This document shows positions 24,001 through 35,416 of a stretch of DNA of 64,000 nt, piece after piece; the stretch's first letter is position 1; the number at the start of each line of letters is the position of its first letter. The notes beneath the pieces were generated by a model, which saw nothing but the letters and a program-made list of their open reading frames with translations, was not told where the DNA came from and did no database searches. Source of the DNA: Apteryx mantelli (taxonomy: Eukaryota > Chordata > Aves > Apterygiformes > Apterygidae); NCBI RefSeq assembly GCF_036417845.1, contig NC_089978.1:128742183-128806182 (forward strand), read 5' to 3'. Both the position numbers and the translations under genes were made by a program.

Positions 24001-26881
24001 ACTTGTATAGGCTCTCACAATTTTATGTGAATTTTATGAATTTGAGGAGAAATGATGGTCTAGCCTCATGTATTTTGGCAGATGTATGTCAAGAATAGTT
24101 TAGGTAAATTTGCTCTTTGTGCCTGAGGTCTTCTCCAGCTCTGCTGCCCTGGTAGTTACCACTTGTGTTAAAGTGTGAGTCAGAAAACAAGGCTTCCTTT
24201 CTTGAAATAAAAAGTAAGAAGGTTACATGTCACTATTTGGCTTTTCTGTCAATATGAGATACTCTCCAGGTCAATAACAAGTAGTACTCTACAGCTTTTA
24301 GCAGACACCTCAGCCTCTATGTTTTTACACTGCAGTTTATCACCTTCACTCTGTGTGTTTCACACTAAGCAAATCATTCCCATCTTGGGACAAAAGTCTT
24401 TGGCTTATTTTTCTAGCCCATAACCATGTGGACACTTCCTTGCAAAGGCTGAATTCAGCAAAAAGATGAATTGATGGCTGTTTTCTTTGTTGTTATTTTA
24501 ATTCAGTTATAAGACTTAGTGAACAAGGACTAAGGTATACATTTTATGTGCAGTGTTTTGGAAATCCTGTTTTCATTGTGATCTTCCTTTTTCACTTCCT
24601 CTGGACCTTTTCACAAGACTTGATTTAGAGCAGATGCTTTCCTCTCTGATCTTACACCAAATGTAGATATTGGGGGGACGGGGCGGGGTGGAAATTGGCC
24701 TTGCTTTCCACCTCTGGCTTTCAGTGTGGGTGAAGTTGGCATTGTCTAGAGCCATGGACTAGGGGAGTGTTCCAGGACGGGAACAGCACACTAGCTGTAG
24801 CCCTGCTGCCCACTTTGCCCAGCAGATGTCTGGAGAGCTGGACTGGCTGCTGTGGGAGGGCTGGGTGTGCAAAGGAGCTGCTACCAGGAGAGGACAGCCT
24901 TCAGGCCAGCGGAGCAGGATGCTCACTTCCTCGGGGCTCGCTCCCTGCTTCACCCTCTTCACTTGGCCCCTATCTGTGGCAGAAACTCAGTGACCTGTCC
25001 TGAACCCTACGCTGGAGGGTGACGGACTCAGTTCTGCTTGACCTTTCAGAGGATGCCCATTGTGGGCATTCCCCGCTGATGCTTTCTGGCTGGTTGCTCT
25101 GTCCTAGGGGAAGACACTGGCCTTGTCTCTTGCAGAACAGAGGAGGGGCTCAGCCATCAAACACATGAACCACTGGTGGTGGTTTGTGGTGTAATACGCT
25201 GGCTTACAGTGCAGGCAGAGCTATGATAGCCACATGGACTAGGATACATGAGCTGCTTTCATTTGACTAGTTCAGATGACTGATGTAGATGAAAAAGTGC
25301 CACACGCACTTCAGTGTCAACTAGCAACCCAGAAATAGTCCTGGTCCCCAAGGCTTGTTCACCCAGTGCTGCCATTCTCATCACTGTATCTTTGCTGCCC
25401 ATCTCTGTCACAGCTGCATTCAGCTGAGTGGGGTTACAGCTTCTGGGCTGCAGTTGCCAGTGTAAGATATGGTGCAAATGAAGTGTAAACCAGGCACAAG
25501 ACTGCAGAGGGTACCTATGCTGTCTGCCCTGCAGAAGTCTCATGCCTGGCATTGCTTTCTGGCAGTACTAGCTCACCTTCTTATGAGCAAATGAGAAGGG
25601 CATGCACACCTCAGTGGAAAATGCAGGTGCCTAAGTAGGCATAGGCTTGGCCTCCACTTCATCCAAGTTGCTGAAAGGCAATTTGAGGGAGGTGCAGCTA
25701 ATGGTATCAGGGAACACAGTCCAATAGCGGAGCTGGGAGCATCCATTCAGCTGGCCTGTCTCTATATGGATCAATGGGGACATATAGGAATTTCATGGGT
25801 CTTCAGACCTTTTGGAGATTAATTATCAGCATGAACTCCGAAAGGAGGCACACAGATCCCACTGTGTTCACTACTGGGTATGCAGCCTGTGGTTAGGCTT
25901 CCAGTCCTTTCTTCTCATTCAGCCAAACCCCAACTCTCTTGAAATGAACTGTATAAAACTCCAAGTGATTTAAGTGAAACATAAGTTTCCCCACCAACTT
26001 TAATTGGTATTTCTTTGGGTGGCAGTGGAGGTAAAGACCTATCAGTATCATTAATCTGGTTGTTCAAGCTTTTTTTAAAAAATAGTATAGCGGGAGGGTT
26101 ACATGTCTCTAATGGCTCAGCAAGGATCTCAGGGGGGTTTTTTAGTGTCAGGATGGTTGCAGCTTCTAAAGCAGGTAGGCATATTTAAATGTGCCATGGC
26201 ACCATCAATTCATGCTGCCAAACCTCAAGCCTTAGAAGCTATTGGACTGTGAGGGTTGCTCAAGTTTTATTATTCTCTGCTTTTCTCAGGCTAGATCTAT
26301 TCCCTTTTTTGTGCAGGGTCTCTGCACTAAGATGTTCTCTCTCTTCAAGTGCCAACTTAATTTCTCATGGGTGCCTTGCTTGACCATATTTCACATCTGC
26401 CTTGTACTCTTTGTTCTACACTTGCACAAAAAGTGGGTCCTCTCCAAGTGTCTCAATGCCTTTATTCTCTTGATTTTTTCACTGAGCCTTTCTTCCCTTC
26501 TCCTAGTGGGATGTCCAGAGGGGTTTTTCAATTACTACACTGTTCTAAGTAGTCTGAAATACGATGTTCTTGGACTAGAGATCAGAATATCTGGGGTCCA
26601 TTCACCTTGTCTACAACTGAGCTGCTATCAGATCTTGGGCATGCCATTGCAATTTTTAGGGCTTTTTTCTGCCCTTTCTTTGCTTCTTAGTATCCCTCCA
26701 TCCATAATGTCCTGATTGGTTATGAGGGGAGAGCAAGTTTATATACATATATTTAGTGTTTCTTGAGAGCTGTCAGCTTACACTTTTAACTGCAACATTT
26801 CCGTAGGTGATTGTACCCATTGTGAGTAACTCCCACAAGTTCAGAGCTGTACCAAACTGAATATGCATCTCTCTCTTTTTT

Positions 26882-26899
26882 TTCTTCTTCTTCTTCTTT
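26882..26899. repeat. (TTC)n microsatellite
   Basis: Tandem TTC units in a pyrimidine-rich tract; on the - strand this reads (GAA)n. Confidence 0.8.
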
Positions 26900-29800
26900 C
26901 TGTAATGGTTTGAATGTTTTGCTCTGTGTGAGGTGTGGATAGATGTTTCTGTGGTTCCCTGAGGAGGGAGGGTGAGGAGTGGGTGACAGGGGAAATGGGT
27001 GTTGAGGGCTGCGTGTGTGGTCATGCAGGTGTTTAGGCAGTGCACAGAGGGAAGTCACACGAGTGGTCAAGCCAGGTGCACGTTACTATATGGGGCAAAC
27101 GTTTGCCGCATATGTATTTACACAGGGTGTTCCTCAGTGGAAAAACTGCTCTTTGCATTTGAAGTCTGACTTTCTGGTCATTTTGTGTGCCAGTTTTAAT
27201 GCTAGACTGACAACTTGAATCTAGTTTAAAACCACTGACCAAGTTTCATTCTCTAGCTGAACAGAGTGCCACACAGTTTCACAGTCTGTTTTTCTTTGCC
27301 TCAAGTTGAGGGTAAAAGAAAGGGCATCCTTTGAGTAACAGCTGTTCTTTTATGGTTCATATTAACTAGCATTTTCAGTGTAGAAAAAAAGAGCATCAGG
27401 CTCTGAGAACTCAGTTGCACGGTAAAAGACTGAGTTTTTTTCCAAATTGACTGGTGACTTTTGGAAGCATCCAGTTATTTCCTGACATTATCCAATTCAG
27501 CTCTTTTTGAAGGGCCTGCTGTTTAGAGAGTGAGCACTCAGCCCTGTCTGGAAATCAGTGCTTTGTAAAGCATCTGAAGATAGGCATTTGCACAGGAAAA
27601 CCTCTTAAGTCAAGCAGTCACTTCGTGGCAGGCATTTTCTTTGAACAGATATTCTTGCCCTGCCTCCCCTGTGCCCTACCCCAGTCCCCCAAAACAGCAA
27701 AATGCAGTTCAAATTTCAGGAGAAACATCAGGTCTCTTCTTTTTCTGAGATCTCTGGTTGGAATGCCTCTTGTATAACCCCACGTGCACTAGAAAATGTG
27801 AAAAGTAAACAGTAGAGGAAGTGTATTTACTAACTAGACCCAGTGGGAGCTTCTGACTAAGAATATGCTGTCTTATTAATAAGGAAACCATTTTGAAGTT
27901 TAAGAAGGTGTATTTTGTTACAGTGCATTATTTAGATAATTAGTACTGAAAATATTGCCTGCTCTCAAACCATAACATGCAGGCTGTATTTCCAAACCTG
28001 ATGTAATCTGTTACAAAAACATACGAGGGGTGAGTGGGAAAAATAAAACCTACAGTTCATATTTTTAAAAAAAAAGCATTTGGCCTTTGCTAGGGCTTTT
28101 CTACTGTTGCTATGTTGACCTTGTGAAAGGATGCCTTCCTCCTTGAAGGTTGCTGGCTTCCCACTCGCTTTGCTTTCTCATGTCCCGTAGTTCTTGTTGT
28201 TTTACTTTATAATAAACTCCCATCCTATGTGCCTAAAAGTGTTTGGGGCCAAAATCTCTCTGGCTTTTACTGAGAGTAGAGTACTAAATTCCTTTAGTGT
28301 GCTTTCCAAAATCTCCTGTCTCTTGCAGTAAGACACCAGCAGGCTGCTGAAGACCTGCATCTGGAAACTGCGCAGGTGCTTGGGTTGTTACTGAAAGCAC
28401 TTTGTGGTATACTCTTATAATGTTACATGAGAGGATATGGTCTATTTCTGGTTTTCTAGGGCTACCCCCACCACCTCTGTGTGTGACACTAGGTAGCACA
28501 GTAATCACCGTTGAGTCCATTTAATGCACTGTCAGTTCATGGTTCCATTGGTTATGAATTTAGTTTGCTCTTTCTTTTTTGCTATTATGAACCAATATCA
28601 GTTTCTTTGATTTCTTTGATGATTGCATGTGGAATTCTAACATAATAAATTTCCTGTTGCAGGGTTGTCTCTAAGCCATTTGCACTAACTTCTTGCTATT
28701 CTTTGTTTGCCATGTTGTTACCTAAAATATGCTCCTTGCCTAGGTGAAGTCTTTTAAACAGAAGCAGAACTGAAAGAGATTTTTAGTTAGAAATTTTGGG
28801 ACATGCAATGATTTGTGCTCACAGCTTGCAAATCTACACAGTTCATAAATATAAATGATCATAAAAGAATAATTAGTATTGCAATAGTACATAATTGTGC
28901 TAAAAGTGTACCTAAGTGTCCCCAGTCATGAGTTAGCATCTCTTTGTACTATATGCTTTAGAAAGCACAAAGAGCTTACTGTCCCTGTGCAACAGTCAAC
29001 AAATTTTTACTGTATTTATCCTTGCACATCTTTATGAAGTCAGGAAACGTTCTTATTGTAATTCAGCCAAATAGAAACAAGAGGTACAAACACATTGTGA
29101 GGGACTTTTCATCTGTGAGTCTGTGATAAGAGCTGGGACAAGAAGCTGCAGATGAAATCTTAATGTTCATAAGTCAGTGGGAGTTTTCTCCTTAGTGTCC
29201 AAGAGCGAATCTTTACTGCAGGACTTGTGGAGGGTCAGTAGAGCGCAGTTACCACACCACTTTTCTTACTTGTTTGAGTGCAGTAAGTTAGCTCCTCTGC
29301 TTTTAGATCTGAAGATATTCCCCATTCACTGTTTGCATTATTTAACTTTCTCCCCAGTCCCTTGGAACTGAATTACTCTGCTGCTGTGTAGCTGTTGGTG
29401 TTACAGCATCTGGCACTGAGATGAATTCTTTGCTTACCCAAAGCATTTGATTTGGGTAAAATTTTTCTTTGTGTTGAGATAAACAGTTTTTCTTGGAAAA
29501 ATACTTATTCATTGAAGCCAAAAGGGAGATAGGGGTGCATCTGAAAAGGTTGAGATTTATATCCAGAAGCAGAGGCACTTGAACTTTGATTGCACACATC
29601 TCAGGGAAGTGCACTAACCTCTAGAATATTTTTTTGTTTTTGTTGTTTTCATGAAAAAACTCAAAAGGTCTTGATTTCATTCCAAGGCAGACCAAAAGCA
29701 TCTCTGAAATCATGAAAAGCTTTGTGGGAAGGGCAGATAAATGTTCCCACCCAGATCTGCTGACAGTTTTGCTAGTATTGCTTTGTTACATCTTCATGAC

Positions 29801-31520
29801 AATGAAAGGAGAAATTAGATTTGAAAAAATCTTATTTCTTAGCTGGAATCATAAATGGTTTATTTTAAAATCATTAAAAAAAACAGTACAAATTACTTAC
29901 CAAGATTTGTGGCAGGTGTCATATCAGAATTGTACGATCTCTGTTTCGCATAGCAAAACAGTCTACAGTCATTAAGTTCTTTTAACACAGATAAAATAGT
30001 CATCCTGTTACTTTACTCAGTCTACCAGGTTAAATATTTGAAATCATGATAATTTTGGTATTGTTCGAGGCTGGATTGAATAATAAATATTGACAAGGAA
30101 TAGTCAAAATTTCAGAAATAAGTTTGTGCAAGTACAGCTTGCCTTTTATTTGGAAAGAATAATTGAAAACAATGTTTACATTAAGTCATGAAAATGTCAA
30201 ATAGATTTGCAGTTTACAAGAGTAAAATAAGCATCTTCACAAGGTATAGTCTTCTGGATGCAAGCTTAAATGAATCTAAAGAGTTTAGTTTCATTGAATT
30301 AGTTGCTGCTTTTGTATTTTTTTTCCCCCTCAAGTGAAACGTTTGTTGTGACACTTCTGTGTGATCCTCTTCAAGCCTTGCGACATTTAGCAAGTTCATT
30401 TGTTTTTTTCAGAGGCCATATTGAAGCTTCAGGTAATGGGTGGAGATCTTGGTAGATTTTCTAGGTTATTGAGTAGGTTCCAATTTAATCTGATATTTTG
30501 GAGTATTTAAAACAAACAAACAAATAACCACCCTAACTTAAAATAATTGAAGTTATTTTAGACTGATTTTATTCCAAAGAGATTGTGTGGGGACTGAGGT
30601 GGAGGGAAATAATGGCTGAGTTTGTCTTGCTAACAAAACCCTCTTTAAAGCAAGATGTATACTTCTTTCTACAATATAAATCGTAGGCTATTTGGTATGC
30701 ATTTTAATTAAAAAAAGAGTTACTTGTTAGGTACTGGTAAAAGTAGAGGGATAGTAAGAGATTATTAAGAAGAGATTATTGAGACACTATGTTCCTGGAG
30801 TTTTTGATGGTAACTATCAAATGGTAAGGGTAAATATCAAAATTTGAACTGACTCCCTTATGATTTTCAAACATGAAAGGTCTGAAAATACAGTTGGAAA
30901 TGTTCTTTATGCATCTGTGAACCTGAAAAAGGAATTTGGTGGTTAAGTGTGGGGAGAAGAATCTCTTGTGTAGAGGGGAAAAAAAGAAAATTGTTTAGAA
31001 GAGGTAGTAGGGAAGAAAATATGCATGCAAAAAATAGTTAACTCATATCTCTTTGCCACTCCCTTTGTGACCCATGCATGTATACCAGTATCTCACTGCA
31101 TACCAGAGAGCCTTTAGTGTCACCTACAATTGCTGAAAGACACTTTTGCCTCTGCTAACACCTATAGTGCCAGCTTTCCACCTGGCTAATAGAAGCTCAA
31201 ATGAGGACCCACTCTGTTAGACTTTGGGTACAGCAGAGCACGGGCTGGGGTGTTGGGTAAGAGGTTCCTTGCCTTGGTGTATAGGTGTGCAGTGCCCGTT
31301 GATGAAGTATGTCTTGATTTCTCTACTTAAACACCACTACAGCAAGGTTCCAGAAAAAAATGCAAATACCAGCATTTATTCATAACATCCAAAATAGTCA
31401 ACACTATTACAGATGTCTATAAAATACAGAAGTGCAAAAAGAAAAGAAAAGCTATAGTGAACATACTTATGCTGCAGTTACATCAGAGACAGATCTCTTC
31501 CAGCGTTTGGTTTACCTTTT

Positions 31521-31549
31521 TTTGTTTGTTTGTTTGTTTGTTTGTTTGC
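31521..31549. repeat. (TTTG)n microsatellite
   Basis: Seven near-perfect TTTG units. Confidence 0.85.
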
Positions 31550-32470
31550 TTGTTTTCCCACTTCTGACCAGGGCTCAGGCTTTCCCCATGCCTCTCTATG
31601 TTTTTGGTGAAGTATGCTAGCTGTTATAGCTGTCTTCTCTTTGAAACCTTAGAGCAGGTCTAGATGTGTGACTGTTCACCCTGTAACTCATTGTGTCATC
31701 TCCTCAGGAAGGAGATAGTCAATCTTTTTAGTTAGACCACTCTAATTAAAGTTACTTACTTTTCATCAATATGTAAAGTGTCTTATTGCTTCTAGGAATA
31801 ACCTCAATGTATTTAATTGCCTAGAAAGCAACCCTTAGCTTTAGTGAAATGTAAAAGTATCTCCCCTCTCTGGTGGCTGCTTGGCACTCTTCAGAGGGAA
31901 ATGTCTTTCACTGAACCTAATGTTCCATATTGATCTGTACATTAAAGCATGCTTGATACAAACATCTAAACAGGCTACAATGGTATGTACAGCCCATGTC
32001 TGGCTGTTGGATGAAACCAGACAGAGTGGTATCCAACCAGGTAGGGATGATGGCAGGAATTTAGAGTATCAGATTCCCAATTTCTTCTTAGACATCCTTT
32101 TAGACATAATAGTAGATCACTGAGCCTTTTGAAGTGGTCTAGGAACTATTGCTGCAGATCTTTTGCTTGTGAAAGTCTTTTGTCTGAATTTTTCTGGACA
32201 GCTACAGTATTGATTTGTGTGCCAACTTACTTCCTCCATAGCAAAGTTGGGAGAAGGGAACACAGAACCGAACTCTTAAATTTTAACTTTAAACACTGCT
32301 GCCCAGTAAAATGACAAGGGATTTGCTATGTAAAAGATTGCATGGAAGTTGTTACCAGCTTTTTGTTTTTTTAAGAAACCTTAAAAAAAGTTTCTTTTTT
32401 TAAGAAACTAAGATGTATATTTGCTGACTCTTGTTTTCATTGACAGAATTGACTTTGCTTTATCTTACAG

Positions 32471-32647
32471 GGTTATAAGTATCATGAAAGATCTTTTACT
32501 TATATGGAAACAAATCTTGAATTGCAATATGTTGTTCAGTCACTTAGTGATAACGTGACTCCTGCTGCTAAAGTCAACACCATTGTGGGTTTCATGATAG
32601 CTAGTTCAAAATCTACAAAGGCTAAATGCAAGAAAGAAGAGAGATAG
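32471..32647 (+). other. Exon-like ORF of unknown identity
   Basis: A good acceptor (ttgactttgctttatcttacag, with branch-like TTGAC) opens directly into 58 codons ending in TAG. The peptide begins GYKYHERSFTYMETNLELQY and contains SDNVTPAAKVNTIVGF, with a mixed, protein-like composition and a Lys/Glu-rich end. I do not recognise it. It could be the last exon of a + strand gene that starts at the CpG island near 20.3 kb, or a chance ORF in AT-rich DNA. No partner exon was found. Confidence 0.3.
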
Positions 32648-34312
32648 AAATCTTAAAGAAAAAAATCAGGAAATAGGAAAGTTTCCAACTGTCTTCTAAC
32701 TCATTCACATTACACATCCCGGATGTTTTAATATTGATTTATTATATTTATGACAAACAGTAATGTATTAAGCTAAGCATTTAACAGGAGAGACAACAGA
32801 ATATGGGACATGTTGCAATACAACAAAGGTGTCGGTGCTGTTGGAAGTTTAATTCTTACTTTAACTGTGTACTTTAAAACACTGTACCTTGGTTTCTTTG
32901 TTCTAAGCAAACGTTTCTATCACTGGGATTTAGAAGGATATGAAAGATTAAAAAAAGAACGTATGTAGTCAGCTTTATATAAGTCCAGTAACAGTTTTCA
33001 GCTGAGCTTCTTAACTCCTTGTTCCATATGTGTTCAGCTTGTGAACCTACGATGTCCTACAGCTGTTTAAAATGTGGAGCTTTCTCTGTTTCTTCATTCT
33101 GTTTGCTGTCAGACATGACACCAGTTAGGCAAGCAGTATCTTCCCCACAGCAGATGAAAAGCAAGACCTGCGTTTTCCAAAGACTGCTGGATAGGAATAA
33201 GCCACCATGGAAAATTAGAGAGGGTGCTTTGTAAATTCCACAAGTTCTTGTTCAAGACTTGTTCAACTCCATAAATGATCTAATATTTTTTGAATTTTTA
33301 ATTCTTTTTCTGTGAGCACTCCTGCACCCAAGATTTCTCAGTGTCCATATTCAGAGAATCATTCAAATGTTTGTGAAACTCATGCTAATTTTGCTTTTCA
33401 GGAACATTTGCACATAATTTCTGACTCCAGCTGGAGAAAGTAGCCCTGCTATATGCATCTTTACATAAGCCCATTGCAGCTAAATAAAGCAGACCTGGAC
33501 TTTGAACAGCACACAATGCCACACCATAAACCCAAGCAGTCAGAAATTGTCAGATCCCCCCAAAAGCTGTCCTTAAAAGCATGAATGTTTTTTTTTTGCA
33601 TTTTGTTTTGTTTTTTAGAAAAGGGTTAAATGCAGGGTTTCTTTTGCTTGTTTTCTGGTTTCTCTGCCTTCAGGTTATCTTTCTTCTGAAATCACAAGGG
33701 CTAGAAACTTATTTTACTTGTTATAATTAAAACTGAGATTTAATCCTATAATCAAGAAGCTGAGGCTTCAAGAAAAATGCACAAGACAAATTATGAGAAC
33801 TGGTAACCCTCAAATTCATTAAAATGTTGAATTTTTAAATTCAGAAAATCTGGTTGTTTTGAGGGCATTGTGTTATTTTTGTGGGTAACTAAAGAGAAGA
33901 AACACTTCTTGTGTTGTGTTTTTCTTGCTCTGGGCTGCATAAAAACCTGTGCATTTCGGGTCAAAGCTTGCCTTAGAGAGGCTTTGACTGTGAATTGGAT
34001 GAGTTTTTCTTTAGTTTGTAGTCAATTTTACTGGGGTTCCAGTGTAAGCATTTGTGGATATTTCTCGGTATGAGGGTTTCAGATTTACACTGCGCAGTGA
34101 CACAGTGATCTTTGTGAACCATAGTTCTGTGGTTAATGCTTACAATTCTGTAGGAGATACCTGTATTTAAAGTGAAGCAGTGTTCCTTTGACGTGGTGAC
34201 TGTATTACACTTGCCCCTCTGTTGCTCATTTCTTTTTTCCCTTTTCTTGCTTTATTCTTTTCCTGCCATCTCTTGAGTGGGAAATTCCTTCCTCCACAGC
34301 CCCAGCTCCCAG

Positions 34313-35395
34313 TCAGAGGGACACAGAACGCTTCCTCTTCCTAGTGGCATACTCCCCCACAACAAAATTGGATAAGGAATGGCTCAGGCGAGTGTCCAAA
34401 GTATCGGAATTGTTGCTGCTACTGCTAAGTTTCACCCATGGACACAAGCACCTGATCATGGCTCTGCGGATGTAGTTGTCAAAGCAGTAGTAAATGAAAG
34501 GGTTGGCACAGCTGTTGGCAAAGGCAAAAGGGCTGCTCACCTTCATGCCCAGCTGGGCAACTAGGTCAGGAAAACAGTCAGGCGGCTTCAGGAGGCCCCA
34601 AAGGATGGCCATAAGCTTGAAAAGATTGAAGGGGACCCAGGAGATAACAAAAGCAGCCACTACAATGAAGACTATCTTGATGGACTTCCTCAGTTTCTTA
34701 TCATGTTTCCCAGACTTTTGATAATGCACACACAGTTTCCTGGTGATGGAGCAGTAAAAGGTTAAGATACTCAACAGTGGGAAGAAGAAGGCCAGGATTA
34801 AAATCATCAGTGATGCAATCTGCTTCGCCTCTGTCATGGCTTTGTCTGTGCAGTACGTCTTTCCATAGTGCTCCTTTAATTCTCTGGACAATAGGGTTGG
34901 CATCCCCAAGCAGCACGATAATAACCAGACGGAGATGCAGAGCCCACTGGCATAGGATCTTGTTCTGACCCTTCTAGCTGTAGAGGGATACATGATAGCA
35001 AGGTACCGGTCTGCACTCATACAAGTGAGGAGGAGGATGCTGCAGTACATGTTGACTGAGATGATATAGGAACTAGCTTTACAGAGGAAAGAGCCTACCC
35101 TCCAGCTCCCGTCTGACGCCTCCTTGTCCACCCAGAATGGCAGTGTGATGAGGAAGATGAAGTCAGAGGCAGCGAGGTTGATGATAAAGATGTCAATCAG
35201 CCTCTGGATTCGTCGCTTGCAGACCAAGGCTACTATTAAGATGGAGTTGCCGATGATGCCCACCAGGAACACAACAGTATACAGAACAGGGAGGAAAGTA
35301 GACATATGTTGCAGATGGTGATACTGGCAGTTGTCCTCGTAGTAGTCATAGTTGAAAGTGACTGCAGTCACAGGCGAAAGCTGAGTGAGTTCCAT
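34313..35395 (-). CDS. GPR15: GPR15, G-protein-coupled receptor 15
   Basis: GPR15 is a chemoattractant-type class A receptor that guides T cells to the gut and skin. It signals through Gi and is known in primates as an HIV/SIV co-receptor. One intronless ORF encodes seven membrane segments with family landmarks: GIIGNS in TM1, NLAASDF in TM2, Cys in SFLCKASSY paired with Cys in [16 protein letters not shown] (DRY) after TM3, FVISWVPF in TM6 and NPFIYY in TM7. [18 protein letters not shown] is nearly identical to human. The N-terminus [11 protein letters not shown] has acidic-flanked tyrosines suited to sulfation. The tail ends KRKRSVSL, the known 14-3-3-binding, ER-export motif. The chosen start (Met at 35395, G at -3 and G at +4) gives 360 residues, the human length. 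An upstream in-frame ATG at 35416 would add seven. CLDND1 is its neighbour, as in human, in the opposite orientation. Confidence 0.96.
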   Translation of the reverse strand: MELTQLSPVTAVTFNYDYYEDNCQYHHLQHMSTFLPVLYTVVFLVGIIGNSILIVALVCKRRIQRLIDIFIINLAASDFIFLITLPFWVDKEASDGSWRVGSFLCKASSYIISVNMYCSILLLTCMSADRYLAIMYPSTARRVRTRSYASGLCISVWLLSCCLGMPTLLSRELKEHYGKTYCTDKAMTEAKQIASLMILILAFFFPLLSILTFYCSITRKLCVHYQKSGKHDKKLRKSIKIVFIVVAAFVISWVPFNLFKLMAILWGLLKPPDCFPDLVAQLGMKVSSPFAFANSCANPFIYYCFDNYIRRAMIRCLCPWVKLSSSSNNSDTLDTRLSHSLSNFVVGEYATRKRKRSVSL

Positions 35396-35416
35396 TTCTG
35401 GCCAAGCTGTCCTCAT

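Larger units (their letters stand above)
21001..32470. other. Non-coding interval, no gene recognised
   Basis: Both strands were read for exon-like segments. ORFs up to 157 codons (26242-26715) are hydrophobic, T-rich and without family resemblance. Contents noted: a compact hairpin at 22546-22602, a (TTC)n tract at 26882-26899, a possible MIR-like stretch near 26.60-26.70 kb, and a (TTTG)n tract at 31521-31549. If the CpG island at 20.3 kb starts a + strand gene, this would be its intronic space. Confidence 0.45.

Noticed and set aside
26242-26715. 157-codon ORF rich in Leu/Phe/Ser
   Set aside because: T-rich low-complexity frame without family resemblance. Part of it resembles an old MIR-like repeat.
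21001-34312. CPOX coding exons expected by human synteny
   Set aside because: No segment resembling the conserved CPOX active-site or substrate-binding stretches was seen by eye, so none is annotated.
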